A stretch of 64,000 bases of DNA from Rhodonellum sp041748555 (GTDB lineage Bacteria; Bacteroidota; Bacteroidia; Cytophagales; Cyclobacteriaceae), in NCBI GenBank assembly GCA_041748555.1, contig JBGTDA010000171.1, positions 28,814-92,813 of the forward strand. Reading direction: 5' to 3'. The notes below the pieces were generated by a model that worked only from the letters and a program-made list of their open reading frames with translations, was not told where the DNA came from and ran no database searches. The translations under genes and the position numbers were made by a program. Positions 1 through 8,753 of the stretch are shown here, one piece after another (the first letter of the stretch is position 1; each line of letters opens with the position of its first letter).

Positions 1-2
1 TT

Positions 3-35
3 TTTTGTATTGGAAAATTTTTGCAGTACATTTGT
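3..35 (+). promoter_or_regulatory. Bacteroidota-type promoter of the SRP RNA
   Basis: TTTG at 4-7 is followed, after exactly 19 bases, by TACATTTG at 27-34. This is the consensus -33/-7 arrangement (TTTG, N19, TAnnTTTG) of the primary sigma factor of Bacteroidota. It would start transcription a few bases downstream, at the 5' end of the SRP RNA. It is the cleanest promoter in the window. Confidence 0.8.
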
Positions 36-121
36 GGCTAGCGGCACGACCAGCTCCTGCTGAATCCCCCAGGTCCGGAAGGAAGCAAGGGTAAGCGGTT
101 GTAGCGGTGCGATGCCGCTTC
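36..121 (+). ncRNA. ffs: Signal recognition particle RNA (4.5S, small bacterial type)
   Basis: The RNA scaffold of the signal recognition particle binds Ffh and directs nascent membrane proteins to FtsY. The hallmark apical loop is present: AGGTCCGGAAGGAAGCAAGG at 71-90, containing the conserved GGAAG/AGCAAGG internal loop recognised by Ffh. The ends close by pairing AGCGGCA (40-46) with TGCCGCT (113-119). A run of T follows at 122-128 and acts as terminator. The size, about 85 nt, fits the short form without an Alu domain. A matching promoter lies directly upstream. Confidence 0.93.
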
Positions 122-199
122 TTTTTTTCCTTCCAATTTCTGTTTTATCTTCTAACTTTGTTTTTTCCAATCCAATTTTAATCCTAAAACATATATACA

Positions 200-859
200 A
201 TGAAATTCTTTATTGATACTGCAAATCTTGACGAAATCAGAGAAGCCTATGAGCTTGGAGTTTTGGATGGTGTGACTACCAATCCCTCACTTATGGCAAA
301 AGAAGGGATCAGTGGTGAGGAAAGCGTAAAAGCCCATTATAAATCAATCTGTGATATAGTTGACGGCAACGTAAGTGCGGAGGTAATTTCAACTGACCTT
401 GAAGGGATGATCAGGGAAGGTCATGAATTGGCGAAAATTGATGATAAAATTGTCGTGAAAATCCCGATGATCCGAGAAGGTGTGAAAGCCATCAAATATT
501 TCAACAGCGAAGGTATACGTACCAACTGTACCCTTGTTTTTTCTGCAGGTCAGGCTATTTTGGCCGCCAAAGCAGGGGCCAGCTATCTTTCCCCGTTTAT
601 CGGGAGATTGGATGACATCTCCTATGACGGGCTGGAGCTTATTCAGCAGATCGTAAATATTTATCATACCTATGGATTTGAAACCGAGGTGTTGGCAGCT
701 TCTGTAAGACATAGCATGCACCTGATCAAATGTGCCGAGATCGGTGCGGATGTGGTAACCTGTCCTTTGAAAGTCATCACCGGACTATTGAAACATCCAT
801 TGACAGATTCAGGATTGGCAACTTTCCTTGCTGACCACGCCAAAGGAACCGGGAAATAA
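200..859 (+). CDS. fsa: Transaldolase / fructose-6-phosphate aldolase family protein
   Basis: This cytosolic Schiff-base aldolase of 219 residues is the size of the short TalC/FSA family, which either transfers dihydroxyacetone in the pentose phosphate pathway or cleaves fructose 6-phosphate. The N-terminus carries the family signature (MKFFIDTANL, then GVTTNPSL around residues 24-31). The likely Schiff-base lysine is in VVKIPM near residue 87, and NCTLVFS and the VLAASVRH-like strand follow. Sequence alone does not separate transaldolase from FSA activity. It stands alone between the SRP RNA and a small unknown gene. Confidence 0.9.
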   Translation: MKFFIDTANLDEIREAYELGVLDGVTTNPSLMAKEGISGEESVKAHYKSICDIVDGNVSAEVISTDLEGMIREGHELAKIDDKIVVKIPMIREGVKAIKYFNSEGIRTNCTLVFSAGQAILAAKAGASYLSPFIGRLDDISYDGLELIQQIVNIYHTYGFETEVLAASVRHSMHLIKCAEIGADVVTCPLKVITGLLKHPLTDSGLATFLADHAKGTGK

Positions 860-947
860 TCCGGCTATTCCTATCCCTCCAATTCACATTTATGTTTGTT
901 GAAACACAAATTCCTTCGATAAATTCGTTAAAAATTAAAGTTTCGGT

Positions 948-1151
948 ATGTACATCATAAAAGTAAAAGGCAAGGCCAAAATCCCTGATTATATTCAGAT
1001 CAGGGACGGAAATTTTGTCTTGGTGGCCTACTTCCGGGCAGATAGGCCGATGAAGAAAATGGAAAAGTTTGGATTGGAAGGAAAAGAAGAGGCATTGGAA
1101 GCATTGATCAATGAATTGCCTTTTGGTAAATTGCAAAAACTAGAAATATAG
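948..1151 (+). CDS. Small conserved-looking protein of unknown function
   Basis: A 67-residue soluble protein with no signal peptide or membrane segment. It starts MYIIKVKGKAKIPDY and is rich in lysine and glutamate. Its stop codon touches the ATG of ftsE (TAG at 1149-1151, ATG at 1152), so the two genes are very probably translated from one mRNA. I recognise no domain. The tight junction with ftsE is the only clue to its role. Confidence 0.7.
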   Translation: MYIIKVKGKAKIPDYIQIRDGNFVLVAYFRADRPMKKMEKFGLEGKEEALEALINELPFGKLQKLEI

Positions 1152-1862
1152 ATGGAATTTGTAAATGAACCCGTAATCAGAGTACAGGATACCTGTATTT
1201 TTCAAGGACTGAATGCCATCGTGCAGGACGTCAATTTCACTATTGCAAAAGACGAATTTGTATTTCTGATAGGAAGAACGGGGAGTGGCAAAAGTTCCCT
1301 GCTCAAAACCCTCTACGGTGATCTGAAACTTAAAATTGGCGAGGTTGAAGTTGTAGGTTACAATTTGGGCAAGATCAAAAGGAATGAAATCCCCTATCTC
1401 CGAAGGAAACTGGGCATTGTTTTTCAGGATTTTCAACTTTTTCCCGACAGGACCATCGCCGAAAATCTCTTTTTTGTCATGAAAGCCACCGGTTGGAAGG
1501 ACAAAATGGAGATGAAAAGCAGAATGGCGGAGGTATTGATGCAGGTGGGACTCGGAGATTCCGCCACCAAAATGCCACATCAACTATCGGGAGGCGAGCA
1601 GCAACGAGTCGTTATTGCGCGGGCTTTGATCAATAAACCATCCATTGTGTTGGCAGATGAGCCCACAGGGAATCTTGATCCAGAGGTTGCTGACGGAGTG
1701 TTCAAACTGTTTCAGGAAATCAACAAGCAGGGAACAGCCATTTTGATGGCCACGCACAACCATGATCTTTTAAGAAAATATCCCTATCGGGTTCTAAAAT
1801 GTGAAAAGGGAAAATTACTTGACAGCAAAACATCCCACATCTCCATCAGCACCGCTCTTTGA
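1152..1862 (+). CDS. ftsE: FtsE-like ABC transporter ATP-binding protein
   Basis: This is a 236-residue ABC ATPase. Walker A is GRTGSGKS near residues 41-48, the signature is LSGGEQQRV, Walker B is VLADEPTGNLDP, and the H-loop is ATHNHD. These and the size match FtsE, the ATPase that drives FtsX conformational change to control peptidoglycan hydrolases during division. A LolD-type ATPase is the main alternative. Its presumed partner ftsX is not adjacent but lies about 7 kb downstream at 8806. It follows a 67-residue gene without any gap. Confidence 0.85.
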   Translation: MEFVNEPVIRVQDTCIFQGLNAIVQDVNFTIAKDEFVFLIGRTGSGKSSLLKTLYGDLKLKIGEVEVVGYNLGKIKRNEIPYLRRKLGIVFQDFQLFPDRTIAENLFFVMKATGWKDKMEMKSRMAEVLMQVGLGDSATKMPHQLSGGEQQRVVIARALINKPSIVLADEPTGNLDPEVADGVFKLFQEINKQGTAILMATHNHDLLRKYPYRVLKCEKGKLLDSKTSHISISTAL

Positions 1863-1992
1863 GTTAATATAAAGAATCACTAAAATACGCAGTGAATATT
1901 TAAGCCCATATTCAACTTTTTTGCATCCCGATTGCGTTATTGATAAAGTTCCTGAGCATTAACCATTTATATTTCAGAAAATAAATTTTATT

Positions 1993-3402
1993 ATGAAATT
2001 TCAGTTTAAGAATTCTATTCCAGCCCTTTTATTGGTGACATTGACGCTGGGATTTTCCGGCTGTAGGGATAAAGAAGATGAAACACCTGTTTTGTCGGGA
2101 AATGCAGCCGTTAACCAATGGATTCAGGATGTGATGAATCAGGTATATTATTGGCTGGATGATATGAGAACGCCCATTGCATTGGATTCAGATCCTGAAG
2201 ATTTTTTTGAATCCCTGTTATTCAGGCCAACAGACAGGTTTTCTGTAATTTATCCGGATTATCAGGAATTGATAAACCAGCTTCAGGGGATACAAAAAGA
2301 AGCGGGTTATGAATACAGCTTGGTCAGGGAAAGCAATACAAGTGATAATGTTTTGGGCTTTGTCACTTATATTAAAAGGGGTACTCCGGCTTTTCAAAAT
2401 GATGTGCGAAGAGGAGACATCATCAGGCAAATCAATGGACAAACCCTTAACCTAACCAATTACCAAACCCTCTTGGGTCAGATCGGTGATCCTCATTCCA
2501 TTACCGTTTTCAGGTATAACGATAGCAACGAAGCCTACGAAGAGCTTGCTCCTATAAGTTTGGAAACAACGACTGTTTCCGAAAACCCAAACTTTCTGGA
2601 TTCGGTTTACACCATAGGCAACCAAAAAATAGGTTACGTGGTTTATCATTTTTTTGCTCCCGGAGTGGATGGACAGCCCACCCGATATGACGATGAAATG
2701 GATGAAATATTCGGACAGTTCAAAGCCGAAGGCATCAATCATCTTATTGTCGATTTCAGGTACAACAGTGGTGGATATGTTTCCAGTGCCATTAACCTAG
2801 CCAGTCTGATCGCTCCAAACGTAAGCACCACCGATATTTTTTCCAAAACAAAATACAACAGCTTTCTGATGGAATTTGATGAATTCAAGGACAATAAAAC
2901 ACCATTTAAAAGCAAAGTACAAAACCTTGGATCAACACTAACAGGCAATAAAATTTATATACTCACCTCCGGAAGAACTGCTTCAGCCAGTGAGCTCATC
3001 ATTAATGGCTTAAAGCCTTATATGGATATTGTGTTGATTGGTGACAAAACTGTAGGAAAAAATGTAGGTTCTGTGCCTTTGGAAGACGAAGAAAATCCCC
3101 AAAACAACTATGGCCTGCTCCCTATTGTATCAAGGAGCTTCAACAGTTTGGATCAGTCGGATTATGGTGAGGGATTTATTCCCAGCATCATTTCAAATGA
3201 ATTGAGTCAGCCTGTGTTGCTTCCTTTTGGAGACACCCGCGAGTACCTTTTGAACCTTGCCATCGGCCAGATCACCGGTCAACCCATTGATGGAAGAATC
3301 AAACAGAGCCTGGTGGAAAGATCCGAGCTCGGAAGTTCGCTGGAAAACCACGTGAGGTATGGTAAGATGGTTGAGGACAAAAGCAGGTTTGAAAAGCGGT
3401 AA
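1993..3402 (+). CDS. S41-family (C-terminal processing type) peptidase, lipoprotein
   Basis: A 469-residue exported serine protease. The N-terminal signal sequence ends in a lipobox (FSGC near residue 24), so it is probably anchored in the envelope. A PDZ-like segment lies around residues 125-175 (GTPAFQNDVRRGDIIRQING). The S41 domain follows, with LIVDFRYNSGGY, the nucleophile motif TSGRTASASELI and a downstream lysine in IGDKTVGKN. The ORF stands alone, with 130 bp upstream. Such proteins cleave C-terminal tails of envelope proteins; the substrate here is unknown. Confidence 0.87.
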   Translation: MKFQFKNSIPALLLVTLTLGFSGCRDKEDETPVLSGNAAVNQWIQDVMNQVYYWLDDMRTPIALDSDPEDFFESLLFRPTDRFSVIYPDYQELINQLQGIQKEAGYEYSLVRESNTSDNVLGFVTYIKRGTPAFQNDVRRGDIIRQINGQTLNLTNYQTLLGQIGDPHSITVFRYNDSNEAYEELAPISLETTTVSENPNFLDSVYTIGNQKIGYVVYHFFAPGVDGQPTRYDDEMDEIFGQFKAEGINHLIVDFRYNSGGYVSSAINLASLIAPNVSTTDIFSKTKYNSFLMEFDEFKDNKTPFKSKVQNLGSTLTGNKIYILTSGRTASASELIINGLKPYMDIVLIGDKTVGKNVGSVPLEDEENPQNNYGLLPIVSRSFNSLDQSDYGEGFIPSIISNELSQPVLLPFGDTREYLLNLAIGQITGQPIDGRIKQSLVERSELGSSLENHVRYGKMVEDKSRFEKR

Positions 3403-3816
3403 TCAACCAACTTATTCTTTTGTTTTCCGCTGTTCGGGAAATTATCGCACAGAACAATTCTAACCACAAAACCCAAATTTGAATTAACCTTTAGGGTTCT
3501 TTAAATCCTTAATTCGGATAAATGGTTACAGCATTGTTTCTCCAACAGCCCACGACTGAAACCTTGGGCTATTTTCAATAAAAACTAGGCAGTCGGAATC
3601 CTTCAAAGCTAATTGTTGGAAATCCTACTTCCTATCCCAATGTTTGAAAAAAAGACAAATTATGCATGCGGATTTGCCACTTAGAAGCAGCCAGAGATTT
3701 TTTAGCCATTTTCTTTGAAAGACTAAGGTGAATTGAATAATAGCGGATATTCATTATTTTTATCAGTTTTCAAATAGTTTCCATTAGATTTGGAAAGAAA
3801 CCTCAGCTCACACACT
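3403..3816. other. Intergenic stretch with a REP-like palindrome
   Basis: No gene is supported in this stretch. It holds an imperfect palindrome at 3560-3583 (AGCCCA and TGGGCT arms) followed by AT-rich sequence. The form resembles decayed repetitive extragenic palindromes. The rest shows no promoter or RNA that I can defend. Confidence 0.4.
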
Positions 3817-4266
3817 ATGGATTACACAATAAGACCCTGTGAAGAAAAAGACTTACCTGCATTAGTAGAACTTTGTGCAGCCCATGCCAAGCACGAAAAA
3901 GCATCCTACAATCCTTCAGGTAAACAGGAAGGATTAAAAGCTGCCATTTTTGGGCAGTCCAAAAAACTCAATTGCTGGGTTGTCGAAATCAATGGAAAAC
4001 CGGAGGGTTTTACTACCTATACAATTGACTTTTCCACTTGGGACGCTGCACCTTTTTTATATATGGATTGCCTGTTTCTGAATGAAACCTGCAGAGGAAA
4101 AGGAATCGGTCAGGAAATTATGAAAAGAATCCAGAATGTTGCCAAAGAAAATAAATGCGTCAATATCCAATGGCAAACTCCGGAATTCAATGTCCGAGCG
4201 ATTAAGTTTTACGTGGGATTGGGAAGTACGGGAAAACAAAAGATGAGGTTCTTTCTGGTTCCTTAA
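3817..4266 (+). CDS. GNAT-family N-acetyltransferase
   Basis: A 149-residue acetyl-CoA-dependent acyltransferase. The frame is open back to a TTG at 3790, but I take the ATG at 3817 because MDYTIRPCEEKDLPALVEL is a typical GNAT N-terminus. Strand beta4 reads FLYMDCLFLNETCRGKGIG and contains the pyrophosphate-binding R-G-x-G-I-G loop. The C-terminal QWQTPEFNVRAIKFY segment is the usual Asn-x-x-Ala-x-x-Phe-Tyr helix. The acceptor is unknown; the resemblance is to diamine/spermidine-type acetyltransferases. Confidence 0.85.
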   Translation: MDYTIRPCEEKDLPALVELCAAHAKHEKASYNPSGKQEGLKAAIFGQSKKLNCWVVEINGKPEGFTTYTIDFSTWDAAPFLYMDCLFLNETCRGKGIGQEIMKRIQNVAKENKCVNIQWQTPEFNVRAIKFYVGLGSTGKQKMRFFLVP

Positions 4267-4333
4267 TCCTATCCTGCATTCCTTACTGCTAGCAGCTGCA
4301 GCTTCCTGTTTGGACCGACCTAAAAGACATGAT

Positions 4334-4373
4334 GAAAAAAGGCCACCATATTTTCCTATTGTGGCCTTTTTTA
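4334..4373. terminator. Rho-independent terminator (bidirectional)
   Basis: AAAAAAGGCCAC at 4335-4346 pairs with GTGGCCTTTTTT at 4361-4372 around a short loop. The run of T makes it a good terminator for the acetyltransferase gene, and the run of A lets it work on the minus strand too. Confidence 0.8.
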
Positions 4374-4384
4374 ATAACTATTTA

Positions 4385-4525
4385 TTAGATCCGCAATGAT
4401 ACCAGTAAATGCCAAAAACCAAAGGATCCTCCGCCAAATGCTAGATTGATGGCTTCTTCCGACTCCGGTCTTCCGGCCCTTTGCCTCGATAAGCAATTGC
4501 TACTGGCAGAATAGCGGATATACCT
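4385..4525 (-). pseudogene. Possible relic of a DUF1294 small membrane protein
   Basis: Reading the minus strand in two frames gives pieces that resemble the C-terminal half of DUF1294 proteins: GRPESEEAINLAFGGGSFG (compare the family pattern of arginine-rich, E-T-L-L-L-A-L-L-GGS-G) and then GIYWYH in the neighbouring frame, where the family has a frame ending in FRHKT. A frame change between the two pieces is needed, so the gene would be dead. The match is short, and the call is tentative. Confidence 0.35.
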
Positions 4526-4606
4526 ATAACTAATCATTTACTTTCGACTACCAACCCAAGTTTATAAAAAGGTTGACAATACCAATTAAAAAATCAATTT
4601 CCCAAT

Positions 4607-5338
4607 TTATTTTTTAAGGTCTGCAAGATTTTGTTTTGCCAGCTCAAAATCCGGATTCAGTTCTAAAGCTTGTTCAAAAGCTGTTTGCGCTTCTGCTTTG
4701 CTATCCTGATCAAGATAAACCAATCCTTTTAAATTCAAGGCGGCAGCTTTTACGGTGATCTCCTGATTTGTGCTGTCAGCTTTTGGAAAACCAAGTTTTT
4801 CTTCACTCGATTTGTTGTTTTTGATCAGCATTGTGATCGAGTTAAGGGCTTCCTCATAACGCTTGAGCGAATACTGAAGGTATGCCGTTTTATATAGGCT
4901 GAAAATATCATCAGTCAATAAATACAGCCGCTCGAATTGTGGCAAAGCTCTGTCTAAAGCGCCCAGCTGCTCCAGCGAATAGGCCGCTATTTCCAATGCA
5001 ACGGTACTTCTGTCACTTTTCTCCAATACATCCAAGGCAGCAATGGCGGCGGATCCATAAAGGTTTGAATCAAAATACAAGGACGCCAATAGCTCTGGAT
5101 AGCGGGTATTGGTAGGGTTTCTTTCGATAAGTTCCAGCAGTTTTACCCTTGCGGCAATCAGGTCGTTGTACCGAAGTGCCAATTGATATGTTTTTTGATC
5201 AGTTTCGTTCAGCTTTCTGATGGATTCAGGTTCTACTACTTTTGGTTCCTGGGTTTCGGCTGTTTGTTGTGCAAATACAGTTGAACCTGCCAAAAGAAAC
5301 AACAGGGTCATAATTTTTAATTTGTTCATGGGATTCAT
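4607..5338 (-). CDS. Exported TPR-repeat protein
   Basis: A 243-residue protein with an N-terminal signal peptide (KIMTLLFLLAGSTVFAQ). Two starts are possible, ATG at 5338 or 5329. The body consists of tetratricopeptide-like helical pairs. The clearest one is at the C-terminus (AAALNLKGLVYLDQDSKAEA, then FEQALELNPDFELAKQNL). Such proteins act as periplasmic scaffolds. It is the last gene of a leftward operon, 15 bp after the nucleotidyltransferase gene. The specific function is unknown. Confidence 0.75.
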   Translation of the reverse strand: MNPMNKLKIMTLLFLLAGSTVFAQQTAETQEPKVVEPESIRKLNETDQKTYQLALRYNDLIAARVKLLELIERNPTNTRYPELLASLYFDSNLYGSAAIAALDVLEKSDRSTVALEIAAYSLEQLGALDRALPQFERLYLLTDDIFSLYKTAYLQYSLKRYEEALNSITMLIKNNKSSEEKLGFPKADSTNQEITVKAAALNLKGLVYLDQDSKAEAQTAFEQALELNPDFELAKQNLADLKK

Positions 5339-5353
5339 ATAGATGATTTATTG

Positions 5354-6763
5354 TTATTTCAGTTTTTTTTGAGCGGCTAATTTATGTAATAACTGCATAG
5401 CTTCCTCTTTATTATTTTGGATATGGCCTTCCAATATGGCTTCTTTTATTTCTTCTTTCAGTTCACCCACAATTTTCGAAGGTTTAAGTTCAAAGAGCTC
5501 CATTATTTCCTCACCGGAAACGGGTGGTTGAAAATTCCGGACATGATCATTGGATTCCACTTCAATGATTTTTTGCTCCACTTTGTCAAAATTGTCGAGG
5601 TACTTTTTGACTTTGTTGTTGTTTTTGGAAGTCACATCGGCCCGGCAAAGTTTCATCAGGTCATCAATGTCATCTCCGGCATCAAAAAGCAGCCTCCGGA
5701 TTGCGGATTCTGTGACTTTGTCACTCACCAAAGCAATGGGACGGAGATGCAGCCGAACCAGTTTTTGCACATACTTCAACCGCTCATCCATGGGAAGTTT
5801 GAGCCTTCTGAATATGGCCGGTGTCATCCGTGCACCTTTGTCTTCATGTCCATGGAAAGTCCATCCTACCCGGTCATTAAACCGTTTGGTAGCTGGTTTT
5901 GCAATATCATGCATAATTGCCGCCCATCTCAGCCACAGATTATCCGTGACAGCTGAAATGTTGTCCAGCACCTGAAGTGTATGGTAAAAATTGTCTTTGT
6001 GTGATTTGTCTCCAACTGAATCCACTCCCTGCAACTCTACCATTTCCGGGAAAAACTGATGCAGTAATTTACTCACATACAAAAGCTTAAACCCATAGGA
6101 AGGTTTTTCAGCCATGATCATTTTATTCAGCTCATCGATTATTCTTTCTCCGGAAATAATAGAAAGCCGCCCGGCATTTTCAATTATTCCTTCAAAAGTA
6201 TCCGGCGAAATATCAAATTTCAGCTGCGTAGCAAACCTGATGGCACGCATCATGCGCAAGGGATCATCCGAAAATGTAAGTCCCGGTGCCATCGGGGTTT
6301 TGATCAATTTTCTTTTCAGATCTGCAATACCATCAAAAGGGTCAATCAGCTCTCCGAAATTCTTTTGATTGACGGAGATGGCCATAGCATTGATGGTGAA
6401 ATCCCTGCGTTCCTGATCTTCTTCTAAGGTTCCGTCCTCCACTAGTGGTTTTCGGGAGTCCTCCCTGTAGGATTCTTTTCTTGCACCGACAAATTCAATT
6501 TCCCTATCCTCCAATTTGATCATGGCTGTGCCGAAATTCTTGAAGACCGATAACGGCACATGCTCCTCAAAGCTTTCCGCAACTTTTTGCGCAAGGGTTA
6601 TTCCACTTCCTACACAAACAAAATCAATATCCTTACTTGGCCTTTTCAATATTATATCCCGGACATAACCGCCTACTACATAGGTTTCCAATCCCAGTTC
6701 ATCGGCACAGCGACCCACACGATAAAAAATCTCTTCCTGATCCAGCTTATCCTTTAGATTCAT
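5354..6763 (-). CDS. cca: CCA tRNA nucleotidyltransferase / poly(A) polymerase family with HD domain
   Basis: A 469-residue class II nucleotidyltransferase. The head domain carries GGYVRD and DIDFVCVG, the metal-binding Asp pair, near residues 31-50. DFTINAMA and RMMRAIRFATQ follow, and then an HD-type phosphohydrolase domain with MHDIAKP near residue 283. Proteins of this build in Bacteroidota add or repair the CCA end of tRNAs. The start overlaps the stop of the upstream gene by four bases (ATGA), so translation is coupled. Confidence 0.9.
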   Translation of the reverse strand: MNLKDKLDQEEIFYRVGRCADELGLETYVVGGYVRDIILKRPSKDIDFVCVGSGITLAQKVAESFEEHVPLSVFKNFGTAMIKLEDREIEFVGARKESYREDSRKPLVEDGTLEEDQERRDFTINAMAISVNQKNFGELIDPFDGIADLKRKLIKTPMAPGLTFSDDPLRMMRAIRFATQLKFDISPDTFEGIIENAGRLSIISGERIIDELNKMIMAEKPSYGFKLLYVSKLLHQFFPEMVELQGVDSVGDKSHKDNFYHTLQVLDNISAVTDNLWLRWAAIMHDIAKPATKRFNDRVGWTFHGHEDKGARMTPAIFRRLKLPMDERLKYVQKLVRLHLRPIALVSDKVTESAIRRLLFDAGDDIDDLMKLCRADVTSKNNNKVKKYLDNFDKVEQKIIEVESNDHVRNFQPPVSGEEIMELFELKPSKIVGELKEEIKEAILEGHIQNNKEEAMQLLHKLAAQKKLK

Positions 6764-7344
6764 CCTTTCAGTATTTTTACATCTCCTTCAGGGCTTAGAA
6801 AAAGTTCTTTCACACCTTCGCTCAACAGTGGGAAATATTCATTGGTCTCAAAATCAGCGCCTGTTACTTTGCTTGGCTGAAAAACCAACGGCTGACCAAA
6901 AGAATATAAGAGACTGTTCCAGAATGATTGTTTGATAACCGAAAATTTAATCATTCCGTCCAGGATGGGGCCGTCTTCATAGAATCTGTTTACGGGAGAA
7001 TGGTAAATGGTAGGTTTCGTGGCGTACTCTACCACATCAAGGGAAACTTCCGAAAATTGCTCGGTGAGGGTCCTGATCTGAAACAATTCATATAAAAGAA
7101 ACACGGCCTCATGCTGATCACTGCTTTGTCTCCACTGCGCAGGCACCAACAATTCGATCTGCATACCATGTCCCTCTTTTATGCGGACCCGGCCTTCTTC
7201 TTTAAGTTTTTTTACTACTGCATTAATTTCCACTTCTTTTTTTTTGCCAAAAATAAGGGAGATTATTGAGAGCAGGACTATGAAAGGAGAAATTTGAACA
7301 ATAGCATCGATTATTGCCTTCAATTCTGCCGGAATACATTTCAT
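6760..7344 (-). CDS. Protein of unknown function with an N-terminal membrane segment
   Basis: A 194-residue protein with a hydrophobic stretch near residues 14-33 (IVQISPFIVLLSIISLIFGK), followed by a soluble domain rich in beta-type sequence. I recognise no family. It overlaps both neighbours by ATGA (7341-7344 with the DUF2147 gene, 6760-6763 with cca). It is therefore the middle member of a tightly coupled operon and may be an envelope protein. Confidence 0.7.
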   Translation of the reverse strand: MKCIPAELKAIIDAIVQISPFIVLLSIISLIFGKKKEVEINAVVKKLKEEGRVRIKEGHGMQIELLVPAQWRQSSDQHEAVFLLYELFQIRTLTEQFSEVSLDVVEYATKPTIYHSPVNRFYEDGPILDGMIKFSVIKQSFWNSLLYSFGQPLVFQPSKVTGADFETNEYFPLLSEGVKELFLSPEGDVKILKG

Positions 7345-7787
7345 TCAGCTTTAGTCCACTCCACAGTTCTTCCTATCAATGAAAATCCTATATATCCCCT
7401 TACCTCTAAGGTTTTTTCGTCCTTTTTCTTGATGATGCAACTGTAGGTTTTGCCGTTTTTGGGATCATAAATGGTACCATCTTTCAATACACCATCTGAT
7501 AATTCAAAACCATTCAACAAGCGCATGCCCAGGATTGGCTTAGTTCTTTTTGACTTGTCGCTGTTGTTTTTATCAACCTTAGGCTTGCCTTTATCTGTAG
7601 GTTCCTTTAGCCATACCACCTTTCCGAAGTATTGATTTCCTTCTTTGAAGATCTCAACTTTTGCGTCCTTTTCTGTATTGAACCAAACCCCTACATAGTC
7701 TTTTTCACCTTGAGCATTTACAGCATTCCAACCTACAATTAAATACACTAACACAAAGGACAATAAAATACGTTTTTTTGGATTCAT
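7341..7787 (-). CDS. DUF2147 domain protein, exported
   Basis: A 148-residue protein with a signal peptide (LLSFVLVYLIVGWNAVNAQ). The DUF2147 pattern follows: VGVWFNTEKDAKVEIFKEG, then LNGFE, then GTIYDPKNGKTYSC, and a C-terminal GYIGFSLIGRTVEW. The fold is a small lipocalin-like beta-barrel of unknown function. It is the first gene of the leftward operon ending at the TPR gene. Confidence 0.85.
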   Translation of the reverse strand: MNPKKRILLSFVLVYLIVGWNAVNAQGEKDYVGVWFNTEKDAKVEIFKEGNQYFGKVVWLKEPTDKGKPKVDKNNSDKSKRTKPILGMRLLNGFELSDGVLKDGTIYDPKNGKTYSCIIKKKDEKTLEVRGYIGFSLIGRTVEWTKAE

Positions 7788-7880
7788 AAATATTGATTTT
7801 TTTGAAAGACTAAATTATAGGATTCTTGGATATGCGGGTGTACTAAAGTTATTTCTTTTTTTCTTATAAATTAATTGAAA

Positions 7881-7899
7881 GTCTGGTTTCTCACCAGAC
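7881..7899. repeat. Short perfect hairpin in a divergent spacer
   Basis: GTCTGGT (7881-7887) pairs perfectly with ACCAGAC (7893-7899) around a five-base loop. It sits between the divergent DUF2147 operon and pdeM. There is no run of T, so it is not a terminator. It could be an operator or an RNA leader element. Confidence 0.4.
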
Positions 7900-8069
7900 C
7901 GAAGGAGTTTCAAAGCATATTCATTTTATCTTTGAGTCCTATTTTCTTATGTGTTTTCCGTTATTCAGAATAAATTATAATACTTTTACGGTGATATTTC
8001 AAGATGAAGGTACATTTCCCCCATCTTTCCCAAACAACTGGATAAAAATATCCCCAATTAATCTCTGAT

Positions 8070-8744
8070 TTGAGAACACAGAATACCAAAGAAAGCTATT
8101 ATGCTACATTTGATTTTGAAAACCTACGGTTTTTGATGTTGCCTGAGAGGGCTGTTTATATTGCATCCAATCGCAGCCTTTTTATTGCAGATCCCCACTT
8201 TGGAAAGGCTGCCCATTTCAGAAAAGCGGGCATACCCATTCCCGAAAGCCTACATACCGAGGATTTGACAAAAATACAGGAGTTGATTAAATCTCATAAT
8301 CCCTCTGATGTTTATTTTTTGGGCGATCTGTTTCACAGTGATATCAATGAATCCTGGTTGATATTGGATGAATTCATCAATCTGTTCGAAAATGTTGGTT
8401 TTCATTTGGTGAAAGGAAACCATGATGTACTACCGGAATATATCTATTCTTCAAGCAAGTGGATCATCCACCATGAACCCTTGGTGATGGATAAACTGAT
8501 TTTATCCCATGAACCAATGAAAACGGTTCCCGAAGGAATGTTTAACCTTTGTGGACATATTCATCCGGGAATCTCGCTGAGGGGAGTCGGGAGGCAGTAT
8601 ATGAGATTACCCTGTTTTTTTGTTTCTTCCCGTCAAATGATCCTGCCGGCATTCGGAAGATTTACGGGATTGGCCATCATGAAGTGTACAATTGCGGATC
8701 GTGCTTTCGTTATTACATCGAAAAAAGTTATTCCAATCATTTAA
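8070..8744 (+). CDS. pdeM: PdeM-like metallophosphoesterase (ligase-associated DNA repair nuclease family)
   Basis: A 224-residue calcineurin-like phosphoesterase. Its motifs follow the family order: FIADPHFGK (usual form D-x-H), FLGDLFHSD, KGNHD, LILSHEP and LCGHIHPG. Spacing and length match PdeM, which usually works with a bacterial ATP-dependent DNA ligase, an exonuclease and a helicase in DNA repair. None of those partners is in this window. No ATG fits: the frame opens only after a stop at 8043, so the TTG at 8070 is the likely start. Confidence 0.8.
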   Translation: MRTQNTKESYYATFDFENLRFLMLPERAVYIASNRSLFIADPHFGKAAHFRKAGIPIPESLHTEDLTKIQELIKSHNPSDVYFLGDLFHSDINESWLILDEFINLFENVGFHLVKGNHDVLPEYIYSSSKWIIHHEPLVMDKLILSHEPMKTVPEGMFNLCGHIHPGISLRGVGRQYMRLPCFFVSSRQMILPAFGRFTGLAIMKCTIADRAFVITSKKVIPII

Positions 8745-8753
8745 TGGAATAAG

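Noticed and set aside
5417..5975. Long open frames antisense to the cca-type gene
   Set aside because: Composition is that of reversed coding sequence, and the opposite strand has clear nucleotidyltransferase motifs.
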